DNA of 46,488 bases from an uncultured Bacillota bacterium (lineage in GTDB: Bacteria; Bacillota_I; Bacilli_A; RF39; UBA660), in assembly GCA_946407495.1 (NCBI GenBank), contig CAMJOB010000001.1, positions 73,549 through 120,036 on the forward strand. Direction: 5' to 3'. The translations under genes were made by a program, and so were the position numbers. A model generated the notes under the pieces. That model saw only the letters and a list, made by a program, of their open reading frames with translations. It searched no databases and was not told where the DNA came from. Of the stretch, positions 22,986 through 32,382 are shown one piece after another (position 1 is the stretch's first letter; every line of letters begins with the position of its first letter).

Positions 22986-23418
22986 TTATAAACTTCTTAA
23001 CAATTTCTGATACTAATTTTCCATCTACAAAATCAAATTTTGATTTAATTTCTTTAATTACTAAACCCATTGATTTTTTATTTATTTTTCCATCTACAAA
23101 ATGTTCGGACTCCCTAACTGCTAATTCGATTTCTTCGGCACTAGCAGCCACTGGGAGGAAATTTTCTAGTATTCTCCTTTCAACTATACACTCGTCAAAT
23201 AAGTCCTGTCTATTCGCCTTTTTATAGTTATTTTCGGACTCTTTAAGAGAATCGCACATTTTCTTAATGATTTGAATTTCAGCTTGATTATTATAAGGTT
23301 TAGCATTTTTAGCTGTCTTATACTCCATAATCTTAGCCTTTAAATTTCTGTAAGCCTTAAGCTTATCAGCGTCTTTACTCTTCAGTGCGTCTTTTATAAG
23401 TTCATCAATGTTTATCAT
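22978..23418 (-). CDS. GatB/YqeY domain protein
   Basis: KSKDADKLKAYRNLKAKI...YKKANRQDLFDECIVERRILENFLP...EEIELAV...MGLVIKEIK pattern typical of YqeY. Confidence 0.87.
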   Translation of the reverse strand: MINIDELIKDALKSKDADKLKAYRNLKAKIMEYKTAKNAKPYNNQAEIQIIKKMCDSLKESENNYKKANRQDLFDECIVERRILENFLPVAASAEEIELAVRESEHFVDGKINKKSMGLVIKEIKSKFDFVDGKLVSEIVKKFIND

Positions 23419-23430
23419 AATTTTTAAATA

Positions 23431-23616
23431 TTAAATGGTTATAATTTCATCATCTGTAGTAATCATATAATAACAATCATTTGAATGAATGTCTTGTTTT
23501 TCACATATTTCTTCAAAAATTTCATCTCCTTGAAGTAAAGATTCTTTTTTAGTTAAGTAATGTTTAAAAACAGTACCTGTTGAATAGTCAAATATAAATA
23601 TTATTTCTTGTAGCAT
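23431..23616 (-). CDS. Hypothetical protein
   Basis: 61 aa ORF in a packed minus-strand gene run. Confidence 0.6.
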   Translation of the reverse strand: MLQEIIFIFDYSTGTVFKHYLTKKESLLQGDEIFEEICEKQDIHSNDCYYMITTDDEIITI

Positions 23617-23617
23617 A

Positions 23618-23887
23618 TTATTCTACTTTTACTTTTTCTATATTATATTCTATATATCTATATCCATTAGGCTCATCAATATAATGATTTAAATAATCTT
23701 CATTTTTCTGGAGACTTTCATCATAATCAAATTTAACAGCTTCAGATAAATCTTCTTGAAGTATTTCTTGATATTTATTAACAGCTTTGTCAAAAGAATC
23801 GAATATTCCTGTTATTTCATGGCAGGGACCATCGTTAAGTTCCCAATTTGTTGTGAATACATATACAAATTTATCCATAAATTCCAT
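23618..23887 (-). CDS. Hypothetical protein
   Basis: 89 aa ORF. Confidence 0.7.
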   Translation of the reverse strand: MEFMDKFVYVFTTNWELNDGPCHEITGIFDSFDKAVNKYQEILQEDLSEAVKFDYDESLQKNEDYLNHYIDEPNGYRYIEYNIEKVKVE

Positions 23888-24035
23888 TGTTTATTAAATG
23901 ATACATTTCGATCTCGTAATACCATAACTGAGATTTAGGAATGTTTTCAATCCAATCATTACAATATTTGTAATACTTTGGAATGTTATTATTCCTAAAT
24001 CTCCATTCTAAATAATTTCTAAGCGTCTTTGTCAT
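23871..24035 (-). CDS. Small hypothetical protein (MTKTLRNYLEWRFRNNNIPKYYKYCNDW...)
   Basis: 54 aa ORF below track cutoff filling an otherwise empty gap; overlaps both neighbours. Confidence 0.55.
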   Translation of the reverse strand: MTKTLRNYLEWRFRNNNIPKYYKYCNDWIENIPKSQLWYYEIEMYHLINNGIYG

Positions 24036-24702
24036 CTATATATAAAATATGTAAATCATTAACAGGTACATATTGTTCATTTACATAAGAACAATTTGCA
24101 AATGTAATTCCATCTATTTCTTTTGAAAGATGATTTCCAGAATGAATATGTCCACAGAAACAATATTTTGGAGCTTTCTGTTTAATTATATCAGTAAGAA
24201 TATAATTACTTGCATCTTCTCCTTTATATATTCCATCGTGAATCATTCCAACTTCATTTTGATTTGGAGCATCATGCGTAATTAATATATCTATACCTTC
24301 TGGAATTTGAGAATATTTTTCTTTCAATCCTTCTTCATTAAGATTAAATGCCCAATTATAAAATTGTTTACACCAAGGAGTTCCATATATTTTAATTCCT
24401 TTATATTCATAAAGTTCATCTTGAATATATGTAACTTTAGAATCATGTGGAAATAGATTTCTTAATTTTGTTCCTTCATCCCAATAAGGAAACCAATCAT
24501 GATTTCCTGCAATAAATATTACTTTGTCTACAGGAAGTTCTTCTGCCCATTTTTTAAATACATCTCTAAACCAAACTTTTGATTTATGTCCGTTTGATTG
24601 AACAGATAACGGAACAATATCACCACAGATTAATAATAAATCTGCTGGTTGATCAATATATGGAAGAAAACCATGTAAATCACTTGTTATTAATATTTTC
24701 AT
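24019..24702 (-). CDS. Metallophosphoesterase
   Basis: ITSDLHG, CGDIV, GNHDWF, THDAPN, CGHIHSG motifs. Terminates at TAG. Confidence 0.93.
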   Translation of the reverse strand: MKILITSDLHGFLPYIDQPADLLLICGDIVPLSVQSNGHKSKVWFRDVFKKWAEELPVDKVIFIAGNHDWFPYWDEGTKLRNLFPHDSKVTYIQDELYEYKGIKIYGTPWCKQFYNWAFNLNEEGLKEKYSQIPEGIDILITHDAPNQNEVGMIHDGIYKGEDASNYILTDIIKQKAPKYCFCGHIHSGNHLSKEIDGITFANCSYVNEQYVPVNDLHILYIDDKDA

Positions 24703-25109
24703 TTACTTTCTTCAATTATTATTATATTATCAGAAACTAATTCATCACCTCTTCCTTCATAATACCAACTTCCTTTTGGTATTATACATTTCATAACTGT
24801 CCCTCCCAGAAAACGATTATTAAATTTATTAGCATCTATTAAATATTTAAACGAATGTAAACCTTTGTTTACTTGTCTAAAATATGTTAAAATTCTAATA
24901 AACTTATATTCTTTTTGTGGAGACATCTTTACTGGAGGAAGAGATACAAAACTAAAATCAGATGATATACGTTCATTTAACTTATATGGAAACTTCATAT
25001 AAGGAGAACAATATATACCTTTATTAAATTTATATAATATCTTATAACAAATTATGTCCTCAGTTGCATATCTAGGACCACAATTCATGTTTGATCTTGT
25101 TAAACACAT
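24699..25109 (-). CDS. Hypothetical protein
   Basis: 136 aa ORF; C-terminal VMKCIIPKGSWYYEG...SDNIIIIE. Confidence 0.75.
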   Translation of the reverse strand: MCLTRSNMNCGPRYATEDIICYKILYKFNKGIYCSPYMKFPYKLNERISSDFSFVSLPPVKMSPQKEYKFIRILTYFRQVNKGLHSFKYLIDANKFNNRFLGGTVMKCIIPKGSWYYEGRGDELVSDNIIIIEESK

Positions 25110-25113
25110 AACA

Positions 25114-26487
25114 TTACTTATTTTTCCAAGGTTCTAAAGGAGCCTCATCACATTTAATACTAATTTTAGGAAATAATCTACATTTAATTACACAAGTATC
25201 TTGTATAATTTCTTGTATTTCTTCAGAGTCTTTATATGCCATAGGAGATTCATCAATGGTATTTTCACTGACAGAAGTAGAATATATGTTTGACATAGTA
25301 TTCTTAAACTCTTCCATTGATAATGTTTCTTTTGCTTTAGATCGAGACATTTTACGTCCAGCTCCATGAGCACAAGAATTTAACCAATTATCGTTTCCAA
25401 CTCCAATACATATTGCAACACCATCTCTCATATTAAATGGAACAATCATAGGTTCTCTGAATTTTGCACTAATTGCAGACTTTCTAAGAATATGATCTTC
25501 CAAATCAATAAAATTATGCGATGTATGTACAATTTCCTTTACTTTAATATCATATTTATATAAAATTCCACTTATGATATTTTGTACAACTCTATGATTA
25601 TATAAAGCATAAAGTTGTCCGAAACACATATCTATTAGATAGCCTTTCATATTTTCTCCTGTTAAATAACCAGGAATAAGTTTAGCTTTTTCTTGTTCTA
25701 TAACCTCTGATAAAGCTGATTGAAAGTCCTTCATATCAGAATGTGTTTTCTTATACTCTTCTTTGAAGTTTTTAGTAATTTCTTTTAGTTTTGATTTATC
25801 AACACCTTTTCCTGCTTTTGCAGTCCAATACTTACAAATCTTAACTCCAAAGTTTCTTGAACCAAAATGAAGAGTTATAGCAGAAGAATATTCAGTATCG
25901 TCAGATTCATCATATTCAATGAAATGATTACCACCGCCTATAGTTCCGAGAGATTTATAAAACACACCTTCATCCATACCAAGACGTTTAAGTTGTGATG
26001 AAATCCACTCTTCTGTTACAGTTGTTGGCAAATCATTAAGCATTTCAGGCCAATACTGACGATATATATTGAAATTTGTTGATAAAAATTTATAGAAATC
26101 CTTTTCTTGTAAATAATTAGAAAGTATTCTATTTGCTTTAAAAATAGAAATATCTCTAATATTAGTACCCATTGGGATTTCTTTTTTAATTTTATGCTCT
26201 ATTTCAGCATATTTTTCAACAGGTATCTTTTTATTAAGAACCATCATTGATACAGTACAACCTATATCAACACCAACGTGTTCTGGACAAATCCAGTCAC
26301 CAATTTCAGCACATAGTCCACAAGGACCAGATGCTCCAACATGAACATCTGGCATAAGGACTACTTTTTTATCTTTGAAAGCTGGACAATTGATTATATC
26401 ATATATTTGAGAATATACACCATCTTCTATAGTTTTTGCGTATATTTCTGCTTTAGTATATTTTCCTTGTATTACTATTGGATCCAT
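25114..26487 (-). CDS. rtcB: RtcB family RNA-splicing ligase
   Basis: MPDVHVGASGPCG, EHVGVDIGCTV, TIGGGNHFIE, LHFGSRNFG, TSHNFIDLE, GAGRKMSRSKAKE motifs. Confidence 0.97.
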   Translation of the reverse strand: MDPIVIQGKYTKAEIYAKTIEDGVYSQIYDIINCPAFKDKKVVLMPDVHVGASGPCGLCAEIGDWICPEHVGVDIGCTVSMMVLNKKIPVEKYAEIEHKIKKEIPMGTNIRDISIFKANRILSNYLQEKDFYKFLSTNFNIYRQYWPEMLNDLPTTVTEEWISSQLKRLGMDEGVFYKSLGTIGGGNHFIEYDESDDTEYSSAITLHFGSRNFGVKICKYWTAKAGKGVDKSKLKEITKNFKEEYKKTHSDMKDFQSALSEVIEQEKAKLIPGYLTGENMKGYLIDMCFGQLYALYNHRVVQNIISGILYKYDIKVKEIVHTSHNFIDLEDHILRKSAISAKFREPMIVPFNMRDGVAICIGVGNDNWLNSCAHGAGRKMSRSKAKETLSMEEFKNTMSNIYSTSVSENTIDESPMAYKDSEEIQEIIQDTCVIKCRLFPKISIKCDEAPLEPWKNK

Positions 26488-26489
26488 AA

Positions 26490-26639
26490 TTATTTAAATA
26501 TTGTTGAATTTTTATAACCTTCTTCCCAACCTAATTTATAGCCTTCACTTATAGCATGAGCTATTGAGTCGGAAAGAGATTTACCTATCATATCAAAACA
26601 TTGCTGAATGATTTCACTTATTTTTTCTTTATTTTCCAT
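26490..26639 (-). CDS. Small hypothetical protein (MENKEKISEIIQQCFDMIGKSLSDSIAHAISEGYKLGWEEGYKNSTIFK)
   Basis: 49 aa ORF below track cutoff, AATTATG start context, fills gap. Confidence 0.6.
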   Translation of the reverse strand: MENKEKISEIIQQCFDMIGKSLSDSIAHAISEGYKLGWEEGYKNSTIFK

Positions 26640-26641
26640 AA

Positions 26642-26974
26642 TTATAGCACTTTAAGTTCATGTAATTTAACAATCATTTCTACACAAGAATCAATAAGGT
26701 TATCTGCTGATACATCAATATAAAGACCACTATACATAATAGAATTTCCTTCTAAATCTATTAGTGGTTTTAACTCATATATTTTTGGTAAAGCTTCAAT
26801 CAGTGCTGCTAAACTCCAACAAGGAAGGTCTTTAATATGTGATACTGTTCCATAATGAGGAATATCACACCAACCTTCAAGAACTGAATAATATTTAAAA
26901 TGGAAATCAGCAGTTTCTTTTGGTAGTATTTCAGCGAGTTTTTGACTCTGTTCTATGTCTGTGTACGCTTTCAT
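26642..26974 (-). CDS. Hypothetical protein, paralog of 26931-27287
   Basis: Shared TAD..F, CWSL..L, SG.Y and C-terminal D.C...I pattern. Confidence 0.75.
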   Translation of the reverse strand: MKAYTDIEQSQKLAEILPKETADFHFKYYSVLEGWCDIPHYGTVSHIKDLPCWSLAALIEALPKIYELKPLIDLEGNSIMYSGLYIDVSADNLIDSCVEMIVKLHELKVL

Positions 26975-27287
26975 TTTGAATTTTTTGACGTTTAATTATT
27001 GCATCTACACAAGCATCAACAGGATTCTTGTAGATACCTGAAATTATAGGCTTCTCATTATCACAAACTACAAATACTTTTCCATTTGTAGTGGTTTGCA
27101 AAGTGTAGTCATGCAAAATATTAAGTAATCCCATAAGACTCCAACAAGCTGTATGATATTCATCTATTGGTTCATTATATCTAACATAGGCTACATCCCA
27201 CATATTAAATCTCATATCAGCAGTATTTTCATCAATTCCTGCTTTTATAAGTCTTTTAGCTTGTTTTGGTAAAGTATAAATTCTCAT
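26931..27287 (-). CDS. Hypothetical protein, paralog of 26642-26974
   Basis: Shared pattern as above; 44-nt overlap between the two genes. Confidence 0.75.
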   Translation of the reverse strand: MRIYTLPKQAKRLIKAGIDENTADMRFNMWDVAYVRYNEPIDEYHTACWSLMGLLNILHDYTLQTTTNGKVFVVCDNEKPIISGIYKNPVDACVDAIIKRQKIQNESVHRHRTESKTR

Positions 27288-27289
27288 AA

Positions 27290-27685
27290 TTAGATATTAT
27301 TTAAATAGTTTGCTATTTCTTCTAAAGATTGACACCAAATGCCGTTATACTTCTTAACCATATTACCAACAGCATTTAGTGACTTAATTTGTTCTTTAGT
27401 AAATTCAAGGTCTCCATCTTTAAGAATAATACAAAATATAGCTTTATCATTTCTTGTAATAGCAGACTCTATTACTTCTGCAATAGAAAATACTCCTGTC
27501 ATTTTCGGAGTAATAACATAAAGATGATAATTACATTCTTCATTCTTTTGATATTCCTCTTCTGCTTGACATTCTGGTGTCCAATCTTCTACAACAGGAT
27601 TAAAATAATCAATTTTTAACAATGGAATTAGTTCATTTCTCCAAGTACTTTCATTACAAGTACCTCCTAAAAATACTTTATTCAT
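27290..27685 (-). CDS. Nucleoside 2-deoxyribosyltransferase-like protein
   Basis: VFLGGTCNESTWRNELIPLL...YFNPVVEDWTPECQAEEE...YHLYVITPKMTGVFSIAEVIESA. Confidence 0.8.
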   Translation of the reverse strand: MNKVFLGGTCNESTWRNELIPLLKIDYFNPVVEDWTPECQAEEEYQKNEECNYHLYVITPKMTGVFSIAEVIESAITRNDKAIFCIILKDGDLEFTKEQIKSLNAVGNMVKKYNGIWCQSLEEIANYLNNI

Positions 27686-27810
27686 AATTTTAAGTCTTGA
27701 TTGTATTTAATATAATAATTTTCAGATTCTTTATTAATACACAAGTTAATATAAACACATTCTTTACAATTTCTTGTGCATGGTTTATTTAATTCAGGTG
27801 TGTAACTCAT
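27682..27810 (-). CDS. Small Cys-rich protein (MSYTPELNKPCTRNCKECVYINLCINKESENYYIKYNQDLKL)
   Basis: 42 aa ORF below track cutoff, CxxxCxxCx6C, stop overlaps next start (ATGA). Confidence 0.55.
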   Translation of the reverse strand: MSYTPELNKPCTRNCKECVYINLCINKESENYYIKYNQDLKL

Positions 27811-27989
27811 ATTTCTTTCACTTCAAGTTTTTTAATGAAAGAAAGTAAACTTTCATAAATTTTATTTTCAAATCTGTATAAATAATCATGCTCTGAATTA
27901 CTTGAATAGGATACTGCCTTTTCGTTGTTTTCACTAATTCTTTGCTCTATTTCTGTAATTAAATCAGATTTGTCTATGTACTGTGCCAT
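27807..27989 (-). CDS. Hypothetical protein
   Basis: 60 aa ORF coupled to neighbours. Confidence 0.6.
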   Translation of the reverse strand: MAQYIDKSDLITEIEQRISENNEKAVSYSSNSEHDYLYRFENKIYESLLSFIKKLEVKEI

Positions 27990-27991
27990 AT

Positions 27992-28390
27992 TTAGTTTAT
28001 TATTTTATACGGATTATTTTCTTTAGTAACTTCAATTGCAAGACCTTTCGGTATTAATTCTAAGAAGTCAAAATGCTTTTCAAGTAACCATTTTATCAAC
28101 TTAAAACTACACTTTGGTGTATCTTTGTCATAATAAGATACGTCAAAACATAAAAGACCATATTCCTTATCCTCTTCCTCAGTCATGTTTGACATCGGAC
28201 GGAGATATGGCTTAATATCAACAATTTTATTATAATAAAATGTATCTCTTAAAACATCAGCATAATTGTGCTCTAAATCTAATGCACCTTCTTCTGTTGT
28301 TCCATCTTTAAGCCAAACTTTTACTCTTACATGATATGGCAATCTTGCTGAAAGGTCTTTGAACAATAGTTTTTTATCTTCTTGTGTCAT
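27992..28390 (-). CDS. Hypothetical protein
   Basis: 132 aa ORF; stop/start overlap with upstream gene. Confidence 0.75.
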   Translation of the reverse strand: MTQEDKKLLFKDLSARLPYHVRVKVWLKDGTTEEGALDLEHNYADVLRDTFYYNKIVDIKPYLRPMSNMTEEEDKEYGLLCFDVSYYDKDTPKCSFKLIKWLLEKHFDFLELIPKGLAIEVTKENNPYKIIN

Positions 28391-28818
28391 TTATGTCTAA
28401 AATCAATTTTATATTTAGGATAAAAAGTTTCTGTAATAATTACTTTATCTCCTTTATTATAATGATCATATACCCATAGACCTTCGTATGTATATGTTTT
28501 TCCGTTATAACTAACAGTTGTTTTATATGTAGTAACACAATGACCTCCTTTACCAACGACACCTACAAAATGAGACGATCTAGATTTATCAAAAACTACA
28601 CCATCATATTCAATAGGTTTGTGATATTTATAACAAGCAGAATCTAAACCGAATAAAGTATATTCTTTATAGTAAAGATAATCATTAGTTTCTCTCATTA
28701 ATACATCACGAGGTTTAAAAATAGTTCCTAAAATAAAAACAAGTAATGCAATGAGAAATACTGAAAAATATAATATATAAAATTTTTCTTTTTTATTAAT
28801 CATAATAGTTACTATCAA
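28387..28818 (-). CDS. Hypothetical membrane protein
   Basis: N-terminal hydrophobic helix FYILYFSVFLIALLVFILGTIF. Confidence 0.75.
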   Translation of the reverse strand: MIVTIMINKKEKFYILYFSVFLIALLVFILGTIFKPRDVLMRETNDYLYYKEYTLFGLDSACYKYHKPIEYDGVVFDKSRSSHFVGVVGKGGHCVTTYKTTVSYNGKTYTYEGLWVYDHYNKGDKVIITETFYPKYKIDFRHK

Positions 28819-29284
28819 TCACATAATCAAAATAATAAGGATTTGGATAATCGTAATTTGCCATTAGATATATAGTTTGTTTTATTTTACCTCTTAGATC
28901 ACTAGGATAATATACAATATGTTCATCATTTAACCATCGAATATATCTCCAATCACCTTTATTAAAAACTGCTTTAAGAGTATAACCTTTATATTTTCCA
29001 AAAGGAATTATATCATCTAAGCTTTTAGCAGTATATTTATATGACTTTGATTTTGATTCCCATTCATTATCTATGTGTGAAGGATCATATTTTATCAATT
29101 CTTTTCTTCTCGGTTGAAGTTGAATTTCAAATGCAACAGGATTTTCTTGAGGTGTGTAATCTTTTGGAAGATCTTCTTTAGACAAAACAGCCATTACACC
29201 TTCACCTTCCCAACCTTTTTTAGTAAGCATTATATCTCTGCATAAATAAAACTTACCTTTTTCATATGTTAACCATGCTTCCAT
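28796..29284 (-). CDS. Hypothetical protein with ExoX-like C-terminal motif
   Basis: IIPFGKYKGYTLKAVFNKGDWRYIRWL resembles the ExoX-like C-terminal module. Confidence 0.7.
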   Translation of the reverse strand: MEAWLTYEKGKFYLCRDIMLTKKGWEGEGVMAVLSKEDLPKDYTPQENPVAFEIQLQPRRKELIKYDPSHIDNEWESKSKSYKYTAKSLDDIIPFGKYKGYTLKAVFNKGDWRYIRWLNDEHIVYYPSDLRGKIKQTIYLMANYDYPNPYYFDYVIDSNYYD

Positions 29285-29372
29285 TTTGCTTTCTCCTATA
29301 GTTATGAATTATACATCCCTTCTATTACTTCAATTGCTTTTCTTCCTCTGTCATACTTAACATTGATCTCTA

Positions 29373-30287
29373 TCATCTACCTGCGGCTGCACAGTTTATA
29401 TCTTCCCAATTAGGACAGGGATTTAATGTGCAAGTCTCACATATACCTGTACATATAGAGCTAGCTATTGTACGTTTGTCTGTTTCATCGGAAACACATT
29501 GAATAGTATCACCAGCTTTAAATTTTGGTTTAATCTGTGATTGAGGTTGTTCTTCGAGCATTTCATCTATATAAGCCCATTTAACAACATTTTCTATTTG
29601 ATCCTCTCCATTCCAAAATGTTTTATTACTTGGATGATAAAAAGCAACATCGTGCCATATACTATCAGCATAACCTTTCCATTCACAAAAAAGTTCACGA
29701 TGTTCTTCTGGTTCTTCGTTTACATCATGCCAAGGTATATTAATATTTTGTACAATTTGTTTTTCAAGTTCAGAATATTTATCAAGAACTTCTTGCTTAC
29801 CCTCTCTGTAACCTCTCCAATATTCTTCATTAGCATTATCTTGCTTTTCAAGCATAAGGCTATCCAATTCCGAAAGTTCTATATAATCACATTCAAAGCT
29901 AAGACATGAACTTAAACTATATGTAGGACCACTTTTTATTAAAAAGATAAGTTTACCGTCTCCGTTTCCAGCAATACCATTTTTCCAATGTTTCCAAATA
30001 GAAATTTTCTTCGATTGTCCTTGCTTTTCAATCCAATTAATCCAACGGTCATATCTTAGGACATACTGACCATAACTCTCACCACTCTTACGTTCTTTCA
30101 GATAATCAATAAGTTCTTTCCTTATTTGTTCATCCTCTGGCTCTTTGAGTTCAGGGAATATGTCTTCAATAATCTTGTTACCAAAAGTAGGTATTTTATC
30201 TACATTTGGTGCATTATACCATTTCTTAGCTCTTTCAACAACTTCATCATAAAGTTTAGCTTTTTGCTCTATAGTAAGTTCACTCAT
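29373..30287 (-). CDS. Modular hypothetical protein, IFPELKE/WIEKQG family member 1
   Basis: DIFPELKEPEDEQIRKELIDYL, WINWIEKQG, PKFKAGDTIQC. Confidence 0.8.
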   Translation of the reverse strand: MSELTIEQKAKLYDEVVERAKKWYNAPNVDKIPTFGNKIIEDIFPELKEPEDEQIRKELIDYLKERKSGESYGQYVLRYDRWINWIEKQGQSKKISIWKHWKNGIAGNGDGKLIFLIKSGPTYSLSSCLSFECDYIELSELDSLMLEKQDNANEEYWRGYREGKQEVLDKYSELEKQIVQNINIPWHDVNEEPEEHRELFCEWKGYADSIWHDVAFYHPSNKTFWNGEDQIENVVKWAYIDEMLEEQPQSQIKPKFKAGDTIQCVSDETDKRTIASSICTGICETCTLNPCPNWEDINCAAAGR

Positions 30288-30290
30288 AAT

Positions 30291-31214
30291 TTATAATCTT
30301 TTTAATTCCTTTTTATTTTTATTCCATTTATACCCTGCTTTTTTTATTTCTTTAAATAAAAGATCACGTTGTTCTTTGGTTGCTGGATATGCATTTCCAT
30401 CAGTCCATCTATTAGTACAATTATTACTACTAGGAGTGAAATAACCACTATCAACTATTCCACCGTATGCAATAGGTTTATCTGAATGACTTATATCCAA
30501 ACCTTTAAAGATGAAAGGTTTTTCATTTTCTGTAACAAGTATATCACCATCTTTAGCATCTTCAATAGTCCAAAGATGATATTGTTCATCAATAGATTTA
30601 ATATCTCCTTCACAAGTGAATTTATCACAATTACTACAATATAGATCGTCTTCTATTAAATCTATTCTCCAAGTACAAGCACCGTTACTAATCCAATCAC
30701 CAATTTTAAACTTTGGTTTAATTTTATCAAATGATTTATCTAAATCAGATAATTCCATCCATGCTAAAACATCACTATCTTTTATATGATTTGTTGACCA
30801 TCTATATTGACACCAACATTCACCTCTCCATTCTCCTTCAGCGATACCATGAGTAGTTTTCATAAGAATAGAATGATATATTGATGGTTTATTTCCTGGA
30901 GTATTTTTATTCCATTTAATAGATGATTCATTTTGCTTTTCAAGCCAAGAAATAACATCAGTAACTTTTAATCCATTACCAAATTCTTCTATAATACCAA
31001 TTGATTTATACTCTTGAAAATATCTAATAAGCCATTTCTTTATTTCTTCATCACTAAATTCTTTCAATTCTGGAAAAATAGACTCTATATCTTCAGCACG
31101 ATAAATCATTGTTGTTTTATCTCTATCGCATTTACATTTAGATAATAGTGTCTTCGCTTTTTTAAGAGCAACATTATATGCATTTGCTTTTTCTTCTATA
31201 CTAAATTCGCTCAT
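30291..31214 (-). CDS. Modular hypothetical protein, IFPELKE/WLEKQ family member 2
   Basis: SIFPELKEFSDEEIKKWL, ISWLEKQ, PKFKIGDWISNG, WTIEDAKDGDILV, PATKEQRDLLFKEIKKAGYKW. Confidence 0.8.
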   Translation of the reverse strand: MSEFSIEEKANAYNVALKKAKTLLSKCKCDRDKTTMIYRAEDIESIFPELKEFSDEEIKKWLIRYFQEYKSIGIIEEFGNGLKVTDVISWLEKQNESSIKWNKNTPGNKPSIYHSILMKTTHGIAEGEWRGECWCQYRWSTNHIKDSDVLAWMELSDLDKSFDKIKPKFKIGDWISNGACTWRIDLIEDDLYCSNCDKFTCEGDIKSIDEQYHLWTIEDAKDGDILVTENEKPFIFKGLDISHSDKPIAYGGIVDSGYFTPSSNNCTNRWTDGNAYPATKEQRDLLFKEIKKAGYKWNKNKKELKRL

Positions 31215-31222
31215 AATTTTAT

Positions 31223-31444
31223 TTATTTATATTTAAAATAATCAGAAACTTTCATTGGAGAATTTTCAAAAGTAATATCAAGATAACACTTGTCATATAG
31301 ACAGAGTGGTTCATATCCATTTTCGGATTCAAGGTCTTCCCATACACCATATTCTTCATTGTAAGTTGGTTTAGCAATGAACACATATAAAAAATTATAT
31401 TCAGTGCTACGAGCAAACCACATTTCTATATTTTTATAATCCAT
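31223..31444 (-). CDS. Hypothetical protein
   Basis: 73 aa ORF. Confidence 0.65.
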   Translation of the reverse strand: MDYKNIEMWFARSTEYNFLYVFIAKPTYNEEYGVWEDLESENGYEPLCLYDKCYLDITFENSPMKVSDYFKYK

Positions 31445-31952
31445 GTTTATTTTTCAAATGCTTTAATTCATTAACAATATTACGTCCATGCTGAAAAGAA
31501 TTTTTATGAGTTGTTTTCCACAACTTTGAAGTTACTTTTTCTGCTGTAATATCGTATTCCATTTCAATTAAAAGATGCTTATCATTAGGTGTATCATCAT
31601 TATATTCTACATAATACGTTTTTGAATTATAAGTATATATGTCTATATTATCATAGTTCGATGAACCCCAATTTAACCTAATTACATGAAATACATCCTT
31701 TTTTTCTGCTTTTGTTTTAATATCATCTAACTGACTTAAGATTTTCTTTTTCTCTTTTTCATCAGTTATTTCTACTTTAATAGGTTTAAACTTAACAGGA
31801 ATATTAGCTAATGCATTATCAATAGCTTGTTGACATTCAGCACAATATTCTTTTGAACAACCTTCTTCTGTGCCATATTCAGGTCCATTACCGTATGTGC
31901 AATAAATATATTCTTTTTTGCAATGTTTACATCTTATTATAATATGTTCCAT
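31434..31952 (-). CDS. Hypothetical protein with Cys-rich (zinc-ribbon-like) N-terminus
   Basis: IRCKHCKKEYIYC...GCSKEYCAECQQ. Confidence 0.75.
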   Translation of the reverse strand: MEHIIIRCKHCKKEYIYCTYGNGPEYGTEEGCSKEYCAECQQAIDNALANIPVKFKPIKVEITDEKEKKKILSQLDDIKTKAEKKDVFHVIRLNWGSSNYDNIDIYTYNSKTYYVEYNDDTPNDKHLLIEMEYDITAEKVTSKLWKTTHKNSFQHGRNIVNELKHLKNKHGL

Positions 31953-31955
31953 GTT

Positions 31956-32381
31956 TTACAATGCTTTTTTAAAATCGCTAACAATAGTTGCTATATTAGT
32001 TTTTGAGGTTTCATATTTCTCTAATACTTTTTGAAGTATATCAGCAGCTTTATTTTTTGTTTCTTCAATTGCATCTTCACGATAATATTTGAGTGCTCCA
32101 ATGGGCATATCATGAGTAATATCTCTTTTTTTGACAAGTCCATTTTTGAACTCTAAACCATTATCATGAAGTGCTTTGATATATCCATTCATAAAAGATT
32201 GACCAATTTCAACATAGAAAGTTGTCAATTCTCCCATCCACCACTTTGACCTATTGTGCATTTTACAAACATATTTAGCGTATACGTCTGTTACTTCTGA
32301 TAAGTCCATCATTTCCTTAATATTTACCATTCTTTGGCGTAATATTATTTTTAAAAGAAGATAGTCTATAAGCTTTTTCAT
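31956..32381 (-). CDS. Hypothetical protein
   Basis: 141 aa ORF. Confidence 0.75.
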   Translation of the reverse strand: MKKLIDYLLLKIILRQRMVNIKEMMDLSEVTDVYAKYVCKMHNRSKWWMGELTTFYVEIGQSFMNGYIKALHDNGLEFKNGLVKKRDITHDMPIGALKYYREDAIEETKNKAADILQKVLEKYETSKTNIATIVSDFKKAL

Positions 32382-32382
32382 A

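Noticed and set aside
25188-25373. Minus ORF 25188-25373
   Set aside because: Alternative frame inside rtcB.
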